NCBI GenBank assembly: GCA_002340325.1
Contig: DDLV01000101.1
Span: 1 to 35,891 of the forward strand
Direction of reading: 5' to 3'
Origin: Glaciecola sp. UBA2563
Lineage (GTDB): Bacteria > Pseudomonadota > Gammaproteobacteria > Enterobacterales > Alteromonadaceae
Length of the DNA stretch: 35,891 nt
Below, piece by piece: positions 1 to 8,592 of the stretch. The stretch's first letter is position 1. Each line of letters begins with the position of its first letter. Below the pieces are notes generated by a model. That model had not been told where the DNA came from. It ran no database searches and saw nothing but the letters and a program-made list of their open reading frames with translations. The position numbers and the translations under genes were made by a program.

Positions 1-1
1 G

Positions 2-493
2 GCCGGTCTTCATTTTGATGACAATATTTTAAAAGCACTGTCGACCAAAGGTGTCGGTATCGAATTTGTAACGCTTCACGTAGGTGCAGGAACCTTTCAG
101 CCAGTAAGGACACAAAATATTCAAGATCACAAAATGCATTCTGAATATGCTGAAGTCCCGCAAACCGTGGTAGATGCAATCAAGCGCACTAAACAGTCAG
201 GCAAGCGAGTTATCGCAATTGGAACAACTAGTGTTAGATCAATTGAATCTGCTGCACAAAATGCACAAGGACTCATTGACACTTTTTTTGATGACACTGA
301 AATTTTTATCTATCCAGGCTTCAACTTCAAAGTTGTCGATGCAATGCTGACCAATTTTCACCTTCCCCAATCGACATTAATGATGCTGATTAGTGCATTT
401 GCCGGTCGTGAAAATGTTTTAAATGCTTATAAGCACGCAGTTGCCGAAGAATATCGCTTCTTTAGTTATGGCGATGCCATGTTCATTGAATAA
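2..493 (+). CDS. queA: QueA, tRNA preQ1(34) S-adenosylmethionine ribosyltransferase-isomerase, 3' part only
   Basis: The reading frame is open from base 2, so the start of the gene lies outside the window. The visible C-terminal ~163 residues carry hallmark QueA segments: AGLHFD at the very start, FVTLHVGAGTFQPV, HKMHSEY, TTSVRS, and near the end FHLPQSTLMML and SYGDAMFI. QueA transfers and isomerises the ribosyl part of S-adenosylmethionine onto preQ1 at tRNA position 34, giving epoxyqueuosine. It acts in the cytoplasm right after the Tgt base exchange, and tgt follows 88 bases downstream in the usual proteobacterial order. An initiation codon inside the frame at 134 is not the real start, because homology continues upstream of it. 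Nothing suggests that the gene is broken. Confidence 0.97.
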   Translation, partial: AGLHFDDNILKALSTKGVGIEFVTLHVGAGTFQPVRTQNIQDHKMHSEYAEVPQTVVDAIKRTKQSGKRVIAIGTTSVRSIESAAQNAQGLIDTFFDDTEIFIYPGFNFKVVDAMLTNFHLPQSTLMMLISAFAGRENVLNAYKHAVAEEYRFFSYGDAMFIE

Positions 494-533
494 AACAAAG
501 CAGACAATTGATGCTGTTAGTATTGTGCTTCTT

Positions 534-552
534 TGTTATACTCACGCGAATT
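534..552 (+). promoter_or_regulatory. Candidate extended -10 promoter for tgt
   Basis: TGTTATACT at 534-542 fits an extended -10 element (TGn before TATACT). It is followed by CACGCGA, a GCG-containing discriminator like those after several other -10 boxes here. No good -35 hexamer sits at 17 bases. Predicted transcription would begin near 549, leaving about 33 bases before the tgt ATG. Support is moderate because only one hexamer is clear. Confidence 0.4.
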
Positions 553-581
553 TTTTTCGACCAGAATAACGTTAGCAAATA

Positions 582-1706
582 ATGCGATTTACACTACTGA
601 ATACCGATGGTAACGCTAGGCGTGGACAATTGGAATTTCCAAGAGGAGTTGTTGAGACACCGGCGTTTATGCCCGTAGGCACCTATGGCACAGTAAAAGG
701 CATGACACCTGAGGAATTGGACGCATCAGGAGCACAAATTTGTCTTGGCAACACATTTCACCTGATGCTTCGACCCGGAACAACGATAATAAATCAACAT
801 GGCGACCTCCATGACTTCATGCATTGGCAAAAGCCTATACTCACCGATTCCGGTGGCTTTCAAGTATTTTCTTTAGGCAAATTAAGAAAAATCAGCGAAG
901 ACGGAGTGGAGTTTCGTTCGCCAATCAATGGCGAGAAAATAATGCTAACGCCAGAAAAATCCATTCAAGTCCAACGCGCTTTGGGTTCCGATATCGTTAT
1001 GATTTTTGATGAATGTACGCCGTTCCCAGCGACAAAAGAACAAGCTCAAACATCAATGGAATTATCATTAAGGTGGGCCAAACGCAGCAGAGATGCGCAT
1101 GCGGATAGTCAGGCAGCATTATTTGGCATTATTCAAGGAGGTATGTACGAAGACTTGCGTGATATCTCGCTTCAGGGTTTAGAAGACATTGGATTCGATG
1201 GCTATGCGATTGGCGGTTTATCAGTGGGAGAGCCTAAAGAAGATATGCTGAGAATCGTCGAGTATACTGCTCCGAAAATAGCCAAAGAAAAGCCGCGGTA
1301 TCTAATGGGTGTTGGCAAACCGCAAGACATTGTCGAAGCCGTTCGCAGAGGAATTGATATGTTCGACTGCGTAATACCTACCAGAAATGCGAGAAATGGA
1401 CATCTGTTTACAAGCGAAGGGGTCGTGAAGATCCGCAATGCGAAGTACAAAACAGATACAGGCCCGTTAGATAAAAATTGTGATTGCTACACTTGTAAAA
1501 ACTATACAAGGTCATATTTACATCACTTAGACAGATGTAACGAAATCCTTGGTGCAAGGTTAAACACTATTCACAATTTGCACTATTATCAGAACTTGAT
1601 GAAAGGGTTACGAGACGCAATTAGTCAAAATGCATTGGAAGAGTTTGTCGAAAACTTTTACGCGGGCATTGGTGTTGATGTTCCTAAATTAGAGAACATT
1701 GCATGA
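582..1706 (+). CDS. tgt: Tgt, queuine/preQ1 tRNA-guanine transglycosylase
   Basis: Tgt swaps guanine 34 in the anticodon of GUN tRNAs (Asp, Asn, His, Tyr) for preQ1, the committed step of queuosine insertion. The 374 residues match the usual bacterial length (about 375). Visible landmarks are the N-terminal barrel start ARRGQLEFPRGVVETPAFMPVG, whose central part is quoted here only as PRGVVETPAFMPVG, then LTDSGGFQVFSLG, GIIQGGMY, the GGLSVGEP loop and FDCVIPTRNARNG. The zinc-binding CxCxxC lies at residues 300-305, with the partner histidine in the NTIHNLHYY segment. The gene starts with ATG 30-35 bases after a plausible promoter and follows queA, which encodes the next enzyme in the pathway. 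Nothing is odd about it. Confidence 0.98.
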   Translation: MRFTLLNTDGNARRGQLEFPRGVVETPAFMPVGTYGTVKGMTPEELDASGAQICLGNTFHLMLRPGTTIINQHGDLHDFMHWQKPILTDSGGFQVFSLGKLRKISEDGVEFRSPINGEKIMLTPEKSIQVQRALGSDIVMIFDECTPFPATKEQAQTSMELSLRWAKRSRDAHADSQAALFGIIQGGMYEDLRDISLQGLEDIGFDGYAIGGLSVGEPKEDMLRIVEYTAPKIAKEKPRYLMGVGKPQDIVEAVRRGIDMFDCVIPTRNARNGHLFTSEGVVKIRNAKYKTDTGPLDKNCDCYTCKNYTRSYLHHLDRCNEILGARLNTIHNLHYYQNLMKGLRDAISQNALEEFVENFYAGIGVDVPKLENIA

Positions 1707-1791
1707 AAGCAGCTAAGGATCTCAGCATAGAAGAGTGCGCGGTCCTACACATGACTAAAAAAGGTAAAACCAAAATAAAAAGGAAAAGATT

Positions 1792-2130
1792 ATGAGTTTG
1801 TTTATTTCTCCTGCATACGCACAGGATGCTGGCGCCGGACCGGCAGGAAGTTTCGGCCCCCTCATCATGCTTGGTGTGATGGGCTTAATATTTTATTTCC
1901 TACTTTATCGTCCACAAGCAAAACGCGTAAAAGAACATAAGAAATTGGTTGCTGAGCTGACCAAAGGTGATGAGGTACTCACCCAAGGCGGCTTGGTCGG
2001 TAAAATCACAAAAGTTGCCGAAGATAAGGATTTTATCGAAGTTATGCTCAATGACACTAACAACATCATGGTGCAAAAAACGGCGGTATCAGCTGTTTTG
2101 CCAAAAGGCACGATGAAATCACTCAACTAG
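1792..2130 (+). CDS. yajC: YajC, Sec translocon accessory subunit
   Basis: YajC is a small inner-membrane partner of SecD and SecF in the holo-translocon. The 112-residue product has a short N-terminus ending in PAYAQDAG, one membrane helix at about residues 22-41 (PLIMLGVMGLIFYFLLYRPQ) and the family signature YRPQAKRVKEHKK, followed by a cytoplasmic domain with GDEVLTQGGLVGKI. An AAAGGAAAAG ribosome site lies just before the ATG. It sits 85 bases after tgt and 34 before secD, the order found in most gammaproteobacteria, so the three Sec genes are probably co-transcribed. Confidence 0.97.
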   Translation: MSLFISPAYAQDAGAGPAGSFGPLIMLGVMGLIFYFLLYRPQAKRVKEHKKLVAELTKGDEVLTQGGLVGKITKVAEDKDFIEVMLNDTNNIMVQKTAVSAVLPKGTMKSLN

Positions 2131-2164
2131 ACTAGTGTCCAAACGACGAAGGCTGGAAATTTAA

Positions 2165-4009
2165 GTGTTAAATCAAACCCCGTTATGGAAGTACGTAACC
2201 GTTATTTTTGTCTTATTTTTGTGCGGGCTTTACGCACTTCCAAACATTTACGGTGAAGACCACGCGATTCAAATATCAGCAACGAGAACGACCGTTGTTG
2301 ACCAGTCTCTTCAAGAGCGCGTCGAAGCGTTTCTCGCTAACAATCAAATTGAAGTCAAAAAAATTGAACAGGAAGGCGAGCAGTTACTGATTAGGGTGTT
2401 TGACTCTGACACTCAGTTAGTTGCAAGAGAAGTGCTAGACGATGAATTTGGTGATGGTTACTCTGTTGCCATGAATCTCGCGCCAGATACCCCGGATTGG
2501 CTTAAGAACTTAAACGCGGAACCCATGAAGCTTGGTTTGGACTTGCGTGGCGGTGTTCACTTCCTGATGGAAGTCGACATGAAAACAGCACTTGAAAAAG
2601 CGCTGGATAGTGCTCGTTCTGAAATACAAACAAGACTGCGGGAAGAGGGCATTCGATACAGAAGTGTCCGTGAAATCGGCGATGTGCTTGAAATCACATT
2701 TCGCGACCCAGACGTGCTCGAACGCGCGCAGTTCTTTCTTAGAAATAATCTAGTTGAGATGACCTACACTGAAATCGACGATTTGACGCTTCGAGGTGAA
2801 TATACTCAAGTCAGATTAAAGGAAATTCAGGATTACGCTGTTAAACAGAACATCACGATTATTCGAAACCGTGTCAATCAGTTAGGTGTTGCCGAGCCAT
2901 TGGTACAAAAGCAGGGTGAGAACCGTATCGTAGTGCAGCTTCCAGGCATTCAAGATACTGCCAGAGCTAAGGAGATTCTCAACGCGACCGCTACCCTTGA
3001 GTTTCGCTTAACAGATGAAGAGGGCGATCTTGAAGGCGCTATCAGAGGAAGAATCCCTCCTCGCTCCAAATTATTGTATAGCAGGGAAGGAAGACCGGTT
3101 TTGCTTCAAGGGGATATAATGCTTGAAGGTAGCCACATCGTTGATGCAAACAATAGTATGGACCAAAACGGTTTCCCTCAAGTGAATATCAATCTGGATG
3201 GAAAAGGTGGAAGCCTTATGTCCAGAGCAACAAAAAACAACATTGGCAAGCCAATGGCGACAATATTTATCGAGTTTGAACCTACCGATAAAGTAGACGC
3301 CGAAGGCAATACTATTTTCGAGAAAAAGGAAGAAGTCATCAACGTTGCCACCATACAAGCGCACCTAGGTTCAAGTTTTGTTATTACCGGTCTAGATTCT
3401 CCTGCGGAAGCCAGAGAGCTCGCATTGTTGCTACGCGCAGGTGCACTGATTGCGCCTATTCAAATTGTAGAAGAGAGAACGGTCGGGCCGAGTTTAGGCA
3501 AAGAAAACATCCAATTAGGGCAGACTGCAATTATTTATGGTTTGATTGGTGTACTGGTATTTATGCTCATCTATTATCGTGCATTTGGTATTGTTGCTAA
3601 CATTGCGCTCGTGACCAACGTGGTCATGATTATCGGGATCATGTCGATGATACCCGGTGCGACGCTGACGTTACCAGGTATGGCTGGAATTGTATTGACC
3701 GTCGGTATGGCAGTGGATGCTAACGTACTTATCTTCGAGAGAATAAGAGAGGAAATCCGTGATGGACGCAGCCCGCAACAGTCGATTCACTACGGGTATG
3801 ATAATGCGTTTTCAACGATCTTAGATGCAAATATCACCACGTTTATAGCAGGCTTGATACTTTTTGCAGTTGGTACCGGTCCGATAAAGGGCTTTTCCAT
3901 TACGTTGATGATAGGGATCGTTACATCCATGTTCACGGCGATTATCGTAACGCGAGTTCTCGTCAATTTAATTTGGGGTGGCAGACGCACCCAGAGTCTA
4001 GCGATTTAG
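2165..4009 (+). CDS. secD: SecD, protein translocase subunit
   Basis: SecD is an RND-type inner-membrane protein that, with SecF, uses the ion motive force to help pull exported proteins through SecYEG. The 614 residues match E. coli SecD in length and design: membrane helix 1 at about 8-27, a large periplasmic region with LGLDLRGG at 123-130, and five helices from about residue 455. Helix 4 holds the conserved AVDANVL motif with Asp518, the family's ion-relay aspartate. The start is GTG at 2165, as in E. coli, giving the conserved N-terminus LNQTPLWKY. It lies 13 bases upstream of secF and is translated in the same operon. Confidence 0.98.
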   Translation: MLNQTPLWKYVTVIFVLFLCGLYALPNIYGEDHAIQISATRTTVVDQSLQERVEAFLANNQIEVKKIEQEGEQLLIRVFDSDTQLVAREVLDDEFGDGYSVAMNLAPDTPDWLKNLNAEPMKLGLDLRGGVHFLMEVDMKTALEKALDSARSEIQTRLREEGIRYRSVREIGDVLEITFRDPDVLERAQFFLRNNLVEMTYTEIDDLTLRGEYTQVRLKEIQDYAVKQNITIIRNRVNQLGVAEPLVQKQGENRIVVQLPGIQDTARAKEILNATATLEFRLTDEEGDLEGAIRGRIPPRSKLLYSREGRPVLLQGDIMLEGSHIVDANNSMDQNGFPQVNINLDGKGGSLMSRATKNNIGKPMATIFIEFEPTDKVDAEGNTIFEKKEEVINVATIQAHLGSSFVITGLDSPAEARELALLLRAGALIAPIQIVEERTVGPSLGKENIQLGQTAIIYGLIGVLVFMLIYYRAFGIVANIALVTNVVMIIGIMSMIPGATLTLPGMAGIVLTVGMAVDANVLIFERIREEIRDGRSPQQSIHYGYDNAFSTILDANITTFIAGLILFAVGTGPIKGFSITLMIGIVTSMFTAIIVTRVLVNLIWGGRRTQSLAI

Positions 4010-4022
4010 ACCGGGAGAAACT

Positions 4023-4979
4023 ATGTCTTTTCAAATTATAAAATTATCAAGCACTGTTGACTTTATGAAGTTGCGCGTTGCGGCGCTAGTGCTTTCGGGC
4101 ATATTGTTGATTGGCTCAATAGGCTCACTTGTAGTTAATCAATTGAATTGGGGATTGGATTTCACTGGCGGTACGGTGGTACAGATGAAGTATCCAAACG
4201 GCGCTAACCTAGAATCCATCAGATCTGAATTAGCGGCTGACTCAAATGAATTTCAGTTTCCTGATGCTGTGGTTCAAAACTTTGGCAGTAGTCAAGATGT
4301 GATCATCAGAGTCGCACCACGCGACGACATTCCAAAAGAAACCATCGGGGATGAAGTCGTAAAAATACTTGTAGAGGCAACACCTTCTGCTACGCGAGAC
4401 CGAATAGAGTTTGTCGGTCCCAATGTCGGAGAAGAGTTGACTGAACAGGGCGGTTTAGCCATGCTGGTGGCGTTGATTTGTATTCTGATTTACGTCGCAA
4501 TGCGCTTCGAATGGCGGTTTGCACTTGGTTCAGTTGCCGCACTTGCGCATGATGTCATTATCGTATTGGGTCTATTCTCTATTCTTCAGCTAGAGTTTGA
4601 TCTAACGGTTCTCGCTGCATTACTTGCGGTTATTGGTTATTCACTCAATGACACCATCGTTGTGTCGGATAGGATCAGAGAGAACTTTCGAAAAGTAAGA
4701 AAAGGATCGCCTTCAGAAATTATTAATATATCGCTTACGCAGACGCTTAATCGCACACTTGTAACGTCATTAACAACAATATTGGTGCTACTTGCGCTGT
4801 TCTTTAAAGGAGGCGCTTTAATCCATGGGTTTGCCACGGCGCTTCTAATGGGGGTGTTTATCGGTACCTACTCATCGATTTATGTTGCAAGCACAGTAGC
4901 GCTTGCGCTTGGTATAAGCAAGGAAGACTTGATGCCGCCAGAGATTGACAAAGAGGGCGAAGATCTCGACTTGTTGTAG
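4023..4979 (+). CDS. secF: SecF, protein translocase subunit
   Basis: SecF is the partner of SecD in the late stage of Sec-dependent export. The 318 residues show helix 1 at about 17-37, the GLDFTGGT motif in the first periplasmic stretch and five C-terminal helices between about 140 and 290. The motif YSLNDTIVVSDRIREN is present, with Asp210 at the position of the proton-relay aspartate. A GGGAGAAA ribosome site precedes the ATG. The gene ends 16 bases from the end of the converging DUF533 gene, and I see no strong intrinsic terminator in that gap. Confidence 0.98.
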   Translation: MSFQIIKLSSTVDFMKLRVAALVLSGILLIGSIGSLVVNQLNWGLDFTGGTVVQMKYPNGANLESIRSELAADSNEFQFPDAVVQNFGSSQDVIIRVAPRDDIPKETIGDEVVKILVEATPSATRDRIEFVGPNVGEELTEQGGLAMLVALICILIYVAMRFEWRFALGSVAALAHDVIIVLGLFSILQLEFDLTVLAALLAVIGYSLNDTIVVSDRIRENFRKVRKGSPSEIINISLTQTLNRTLVTSLTTILVLLALFFKGGALIHGFATALLMGVFIGTYSSIYVASTVALALGISKEDLMPPEIDKEGEDLDLL

Positions 4980-4995
4980 CGTTCTTATTCGTAAG

Positions 4996-5643
4996 TTAAG
5001 TCGTTAAGGCTTGGTGGATTTGTAATTTTAAATCGTTCGGGATGCAAAGCTGCATAGCTAAATCATCTAAAAATGCTTGTGAAGACGGTTGACTTTGATC
5101 TATCGCTGACGCGCTAGCCGCGTACACTTCTAATCCCGTCTGAGCGTCAGGTACTTGTTGAACTAATTGGTTAATATCTAATGGGTTTCTCAATTCATCA
5201 AAAAGGGTCGCTTTCTCTTCTACAGTTAATGTCATTTGATCAACCTGATTGAAAATACGTTCCCTTTCAGCATTGTCAATATGACCGTCCGCATACGCTG
5301 CGCTAATCATTGCTCGCATTAGGAGCATTTGACCGGACTCATTTGTATATTCCACGACCTGCTCAAACGATTGTTGAGTGAGCTGTGCTGGTTGATATTG
5401 AAATCGTTGAGAGGTGGTCACATTACTGGATTGCGCAGGCTGCTTGTTGGAGTAACTTTGATAGGCTTTCCATGCTAGGCCACCCACTGCGGCAAGAGTA
5501 CCCAATTTAACAGCTGATTTGCCCATTTTCTTGCCCTTTTTACCGACAAGCATGCTGGTCAATCCTCCGCCAGCCACGCCGCCTAGAAAACCATTCATGG
5601 CGCCAGATTTAGATAAACCATTGACGAGTTTTTGAATATCCAT
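4996..5643 (-). CDS. DUF533 / TerB-like membrane-associated protein (YebE-like)
   Basis: The 215-residue product has the DUF533 layout. A glycine-rich N-terminus (GFLGGVAGGG) and a lysine-rich GKKGKKMGK patch come first, followed by a hydrophobic stretch around residues 55-70 and a helical TerB-like domain in the second half (MRAMISAAYADGHIDNAERERI, part quoted as AAYADGHIDNAERERI). That domain resembles tellurite-resistance TerB folds. The biochemical role of YebE-type proteins is not established. I chose the ATG at 5643 over an in-frame ATG at 5655 because GAGGAA lies five to seven bases before it, which suits a ribosome site. It stands alone on the minus strand between secF and the GGDEF gene. 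Confidence 0.85.
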   Translation of the reverse strand: MDIQKLVNGLSKSGAMNGFLGGVAGGGLTSMLVGKKGKKMGKSAVKLGTLAAVGGLAWKAYQSYSNKQPAQSSNVTTSQRFQYQPAQLTQQSFEQVVEYTNESGQMLLMRAMISAAYADGHIDNAERERIFNQVDQMTLTVEEKATLFDELRNPLDINQLVQQVPDAQTGLEVYAASASAIDQSQPSSQAFLDDLAMQLCIPNDLKLQIHQALTT

Positions 5644-5761
5644 AGCATTCCTCATGTAAATTTAATTCGGCTGGCGTAGCCTTAATGTGTTAGACGTTAA
5701 ACGATCTGACATCTTATTGAGACCACTTTTTTTCGCTGAAGTTGCTATGAAAAGATGAGTT

Positions 5762-7195
5762 CTATGCTGCTTTAGCGATTCCGATTTCACCCGATGCTTT
5801 TGCGACATATAGCGCTTTAGATGCACGGTTTACCATTATGTCTAGGGTATCTTCGTACTGCCTCGAGGAACATATACCAAAACTAGCGGTTAGCTTCATT
5901 GTTTCTTCACCAAATTTGAAGGGGTGGTTTTCGATACTTGTTTTACATTGTTCTGCGACACTGCTTGCATAGGACAGAGTTGCGTCTGGCATGATAAGGA
6001 CAAATTCCTCACTTTCCCATCTTACAGCGATGTTTTCGTCCTTTAAATTGACTTGTAATATATTAGAAATTTGTTTGACGATTTTGTCACCGGCTACTTT
6101 GCCATACGTTGCGGTGATTTGACTCAATTCATCTATTTCTGCAACAACAATGGACATTTGTCGTTTTTTCTTGCGTTTCAACGAAAAGTACAGATTAGCA
6201 TGTTCACGGTTGGGCAATTTACTCAGTCTATCTTTGTTTAGTTTACGGCTTATTTTGTTCATGTAACTTTCAATGAGCTTTTGAAGTACGAGGTAAATGA
6301 GAAAAAATACGCACAAGCCAGCGGCTACATAAAGTGCAAAAGATTTATTAACCGCTAGTTGGCGAGTATTTAGTGGTGTAATCAAATAAAGTTGCCATTT
6401 CAACGTTTCAAGTGTGAACTGAGAAACCAGTAAATCGCCATCACCGCTTGTTACGACTTCACTGGGCTCCTCTTCAGAAGATTGTTCATTGAAGCTGGTG
6501 AGCCATTCGACGTCGAATATGTTTTTGATGTCTATTACGCCATTTTCCTCAATTGCTTCTTTTGGCGCAAGCGCTTCAATTGATGAGAGAACTATCTGTT
6601 GACGGCTATTCACAAAAATAAATTCATGTCCATATTGCTGTCTGAAGTCCTCAAAAGACTCTATGAACGCGGATAAAGACTTGCCAAGTCCAACGAATCC
6701 TGTAAATGCACCATCTGCATCATACTGTCGAATATCGATGTATAGATGCACGTCATCTCGATTGCCTAACACAGCCTGTACATCAGAATCGAACTCATCT
6801 CTCAGCGCGAAATACCAAATGACGTCACCTTCTACTAAATCAAATACTTCACCATTTGAATTATATTGTTTCTTGGCACCTTCATGCGCCAGAAAAAACG
6901 TATACCCAAATGCATCTTCAAGTTTTTTCAAGTATGCAATGACGTCTGCTGTATTGGGTTCTTGTTGTTGCAAATAGGTATCGAATAAGCCTGCGTCAGC
7001 AAGTGTCTTTGCTATTTGTAATGGTGTTAAAATTTCATTTTCGAAAAGAGAGAAAACAGGGGAAACCGATTGTTGCTGTTGTTTGCTTTGTTCACCAACA
7101 ATATTATCTATCGTGAAAAAACCAGAAAATACAATAATCGCCAGTAATACAGACCCCACGCCAAAACCAATGCGCCTTAATCCATTACTAGCCAT
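5762..7195 (-). CDS. Membrane sensor protein with degenerate GGDEF domain
   Basis: The 477 residues are arranged as a membrane helix (about 12-30), a periplasmic sensor region (about 31-284, resembling a Cache-type domain), a second helix (285-308) and a C-terminal GGDEF domain (about 320-472). GGDEF domains make cyclic di-GMP, but the motifs here are degraded. The signature reads ESEEF at 394-398 instead of GGDEF or GGEEF. The metal/substrate segment reads AEIDELSQITATYGK where active enzymes have a DxD-like start and IND..GH. No RxxD inhibitory site precedes the signature. The protein may therefore be a receptor or scaffold with no cyclase activity. AAGGAG lies seven bases before the ATG. 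It is divergent from yceI. Confidence 0.88.
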   Translation of the reverse strand: MASNGLRRIGFGVGSVLLAIIVFSGFFTIDNIVGEQSKQQQQSVSPVFSLFENEILTPLQIAKTLADAGLFDTYLQQQEPNTADVIAYLKKLEDAFGYTFFLAHEGAKKQYNSNGEVFDLVEGDVIWYFALRDEFDSDVQAVLGNRDDVHLYIDIRQYDADGAFTGFVGLGKSLSAFIESFEDFRQQYGHEFIFVNSRQQIVLSSIEALAPKEAIEENGVIDIKNIFDVEWLTSFNEQSSEEEPSEVVTSGDGDLLVSQFTLETLKWQLYLITPLNTRQLAVNKSFALYVAAGLCVFFLIYLVLQKLIESYMNKISRKLNKDRLSKLPNREHANLYFSLKRKKKRQMSIVVAEIDELSQITATYGKVAGDKIVKQISNILQVNLKDENIAVRWESEEFVLIMPDATLSYASSVAEQCKTSIENHPFKFGEETMKLTASFGICSSRQYEDTLDIMVNRASKALYVAKASGEIGIAKAA

Positions 7196-7244
7196 CGTAA
7201 TACTCCTTTTTTGTTTTATTCCGTGACGTTTGGATATCCGTTTA

Positions 7245-7274
7245 TTTCGGTTTGTATTGAACCGAAACCTTCGG
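7245..7274. repeat. Overlapping palindromes between the GGDEF gene and yceI
   Basis: TTTCGGTT at 7245-7252 and AACCGAAA at 7260-7267 form a perfect 8-bp inverted repeat around seven bases. The right arm is shared with a second palindrome, CCGAA (7262-7266) facing TTCGG (7270-7274). The site lies in the divergent intergenic region, 50-80 bases from the GGDEF start codon and 130-160 from the yceI start. It could be an operator or a hairpin in a leader, and the sequence alone does not decide. Confidence 0.5.
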
Positions 7275-7406
7275 ATGATATTCGTCTACGTAAGGCTTGT
7301 AAATACTCCTCATGAGATAAAAAGTGTGGTTTAGCTGGAAAATGTCATCAACTATTTACTCCGTCACTTCGTAGTAAATTGAATAATTGATGAAAAAAGG
7401 ATAAAA

Positions 7407-8042
7407 ATGAAATCAATTCGCAGCGTCGCGCTTCTAATTTCTATAGCATTTACAGCTAGTTGTATTTCCTGGGTGTTTGCAAAGAGTCCGTTTAATGATT
7501 TGCCTGACGGAACCTACACGTTAGATTTGGCACACGCTAGCATCGTATGGAAAGTTTCGCATCTAGGCTTGTCTAATTATGTTGCGAGATTCGCAAACTT
7601 TGATGCTCAAATCGAATATAACGCAAATAACGTGCAATCCTCGAAGGTTTATGCGTCTATCGACCCTATGTCCATTCAGACGGCATATCCTAACGCCGAA
7701 GAAAAAGACTTTGATAACATTTTGGCAACTGACAAGTCATGGTTTAATGCAGGCGTTTTTCCGACAATTGAGTTTGTATCAACAGACATAAAAATGCTGT
7801 CAGAAAACACTGCGACTATGAAAGGAAATTTGACTTTCCTAGGTATAACGAAGGACGTTGAGCTGGCAGTCACCTTTAACGGAGCGATGAAAGTTCAGCC
7901 ATTTACGAGAAAACCCACTATGGGGTTCTCTGCAACTACAACGATTATGCGCTCTGAATTTGGCATGACAAAATATGTCCCGAATATCGGAGATAGAGTA
8001 GATGTTATGATCGAAGGTGAATTCTTTAAAACAGATGACTAG
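7407..8042 (+). CDS. YceI-family periplasmic protein, first copy
   Basis: The 211-residue product begins with a signal peptide (MKSIRSVALLISIAFTAS..., probable cleavage after WVFA at about residue 25). It continues with the YceI lipocalin-like barrel: GTYTLDLAHASIVWKVSHLG, the YARF-like segment, SIQTAYPNAEEKDFDNIL, SWFNAGVFPTIEFVST and FLGITKDVELAVTFNG. YceI proteins bind isoprenoid or other hydrophobic molecules in the periplasm. E. coli yceI is co-transcribed with the cytochrome b561 gene yceJ. The ATG follows AAAGGATAAAA. The stop codon overlaps the start of the cytochrome gene, so the two are translationally coupled. Confidence 0.93.
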   Translation: MKSIRSVALLISIAFTASCISWVFAKSPFNDLPDGTYTLDLAHASIVWKVSHLGLSNYVARFANFDAQIEYNANNVQSSKVYASIDPMSIQTAYPNAEEKDFDNILATDKSWFNAGVFPTIEFVSTDIKMLSENTATMKGNLTFLGITKDVELAVTFNGAMKVQPFTRKPTMGFSATTTIMRSEFGMTKYVPNIGDRVDVMIEGEFFKTDD

Positions 8043-8592
8043 GTTGCGTTATAATGGCTTTGCAATTGCGTTACATTGGTTAACTGCCATTGGTGTCCTT
8101 GTACTTATTGGCAGCGGTTTGTACATGGTAAATGGCGACATCTCTAAAGCGGATCAATTTTCGCTCTACCAATGGCATAAAGCCGTCGGTGTTATCGTTC
8201 TAAATGTGGTGTTGCTGCGAATACTCGTAAGGCTTTTGTGTAAGCCACCAGGATTGCCTGAATCATTGCCACAACTTCACAAACACGCAGCAAAACTGGG
8301 GCATTTTCTCTTGTATCTACTCGTAATTATGATACCCATCAGCGGTTGGTTTATGGTGTCTGCAAGTCCCTTCGGCTTGCCTACGTTTGTGTTTGTAGAT
8401 TGGATAAAATGGCCACATATTCCCTTTGTCGAAAGAAATAAAACAGTAGAATCTATCGCAAATTGGACGCATATGATTCTTGCGTACGCATTCATATGTT
8501 TTATTTGTGGGCATATTTTGGCGGTGATACACCATCATCGACATCATCGTCTAAACCTTTTGAAAAGAATGTGGTGGAGCAGGGATAAATGA
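8035..8592 (+). CDS. Cytochrome b561 (YceJ/YodB type)
   Basis: This is a 185-residue diheme b-type cytochrome of the inner membrane with four helices. Likely heme-ligand histidines are in ALHWLT near the N-terminus, YQWHKAVGV at the second helix, KLGHFLLYLLV at the third and CGHILAVIHHH at the fourth. The family passes electrons between quinones or other membrane carriers and periplasmic acceptors. I chose the ATG at 8035, which overlaps the yceI stop by eight bases, because its product matches the usual N-terminus. A GTG at 8017 in the same frame is less likely. The end overlaps the next gene by an ATGA junction, so all three genes form one coupled operon. Confidence 0.9.
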   Translation: MTRLRYNGFAIALHWLTAIGVLVLIGSGLYMVNGDISKADQFSLYQWHKAVGVIVLNVVLLRILVRLLCKPPGLPESLPQLHKHAAKLGHFLLYLLVIMIPISGWFMVSASPFGLPTFVFVDWIKWPHIPFVERNKTVESIANWTHMILAYAFICFICGHILAVIHHHRHHRLNLLKRMWWSRDK

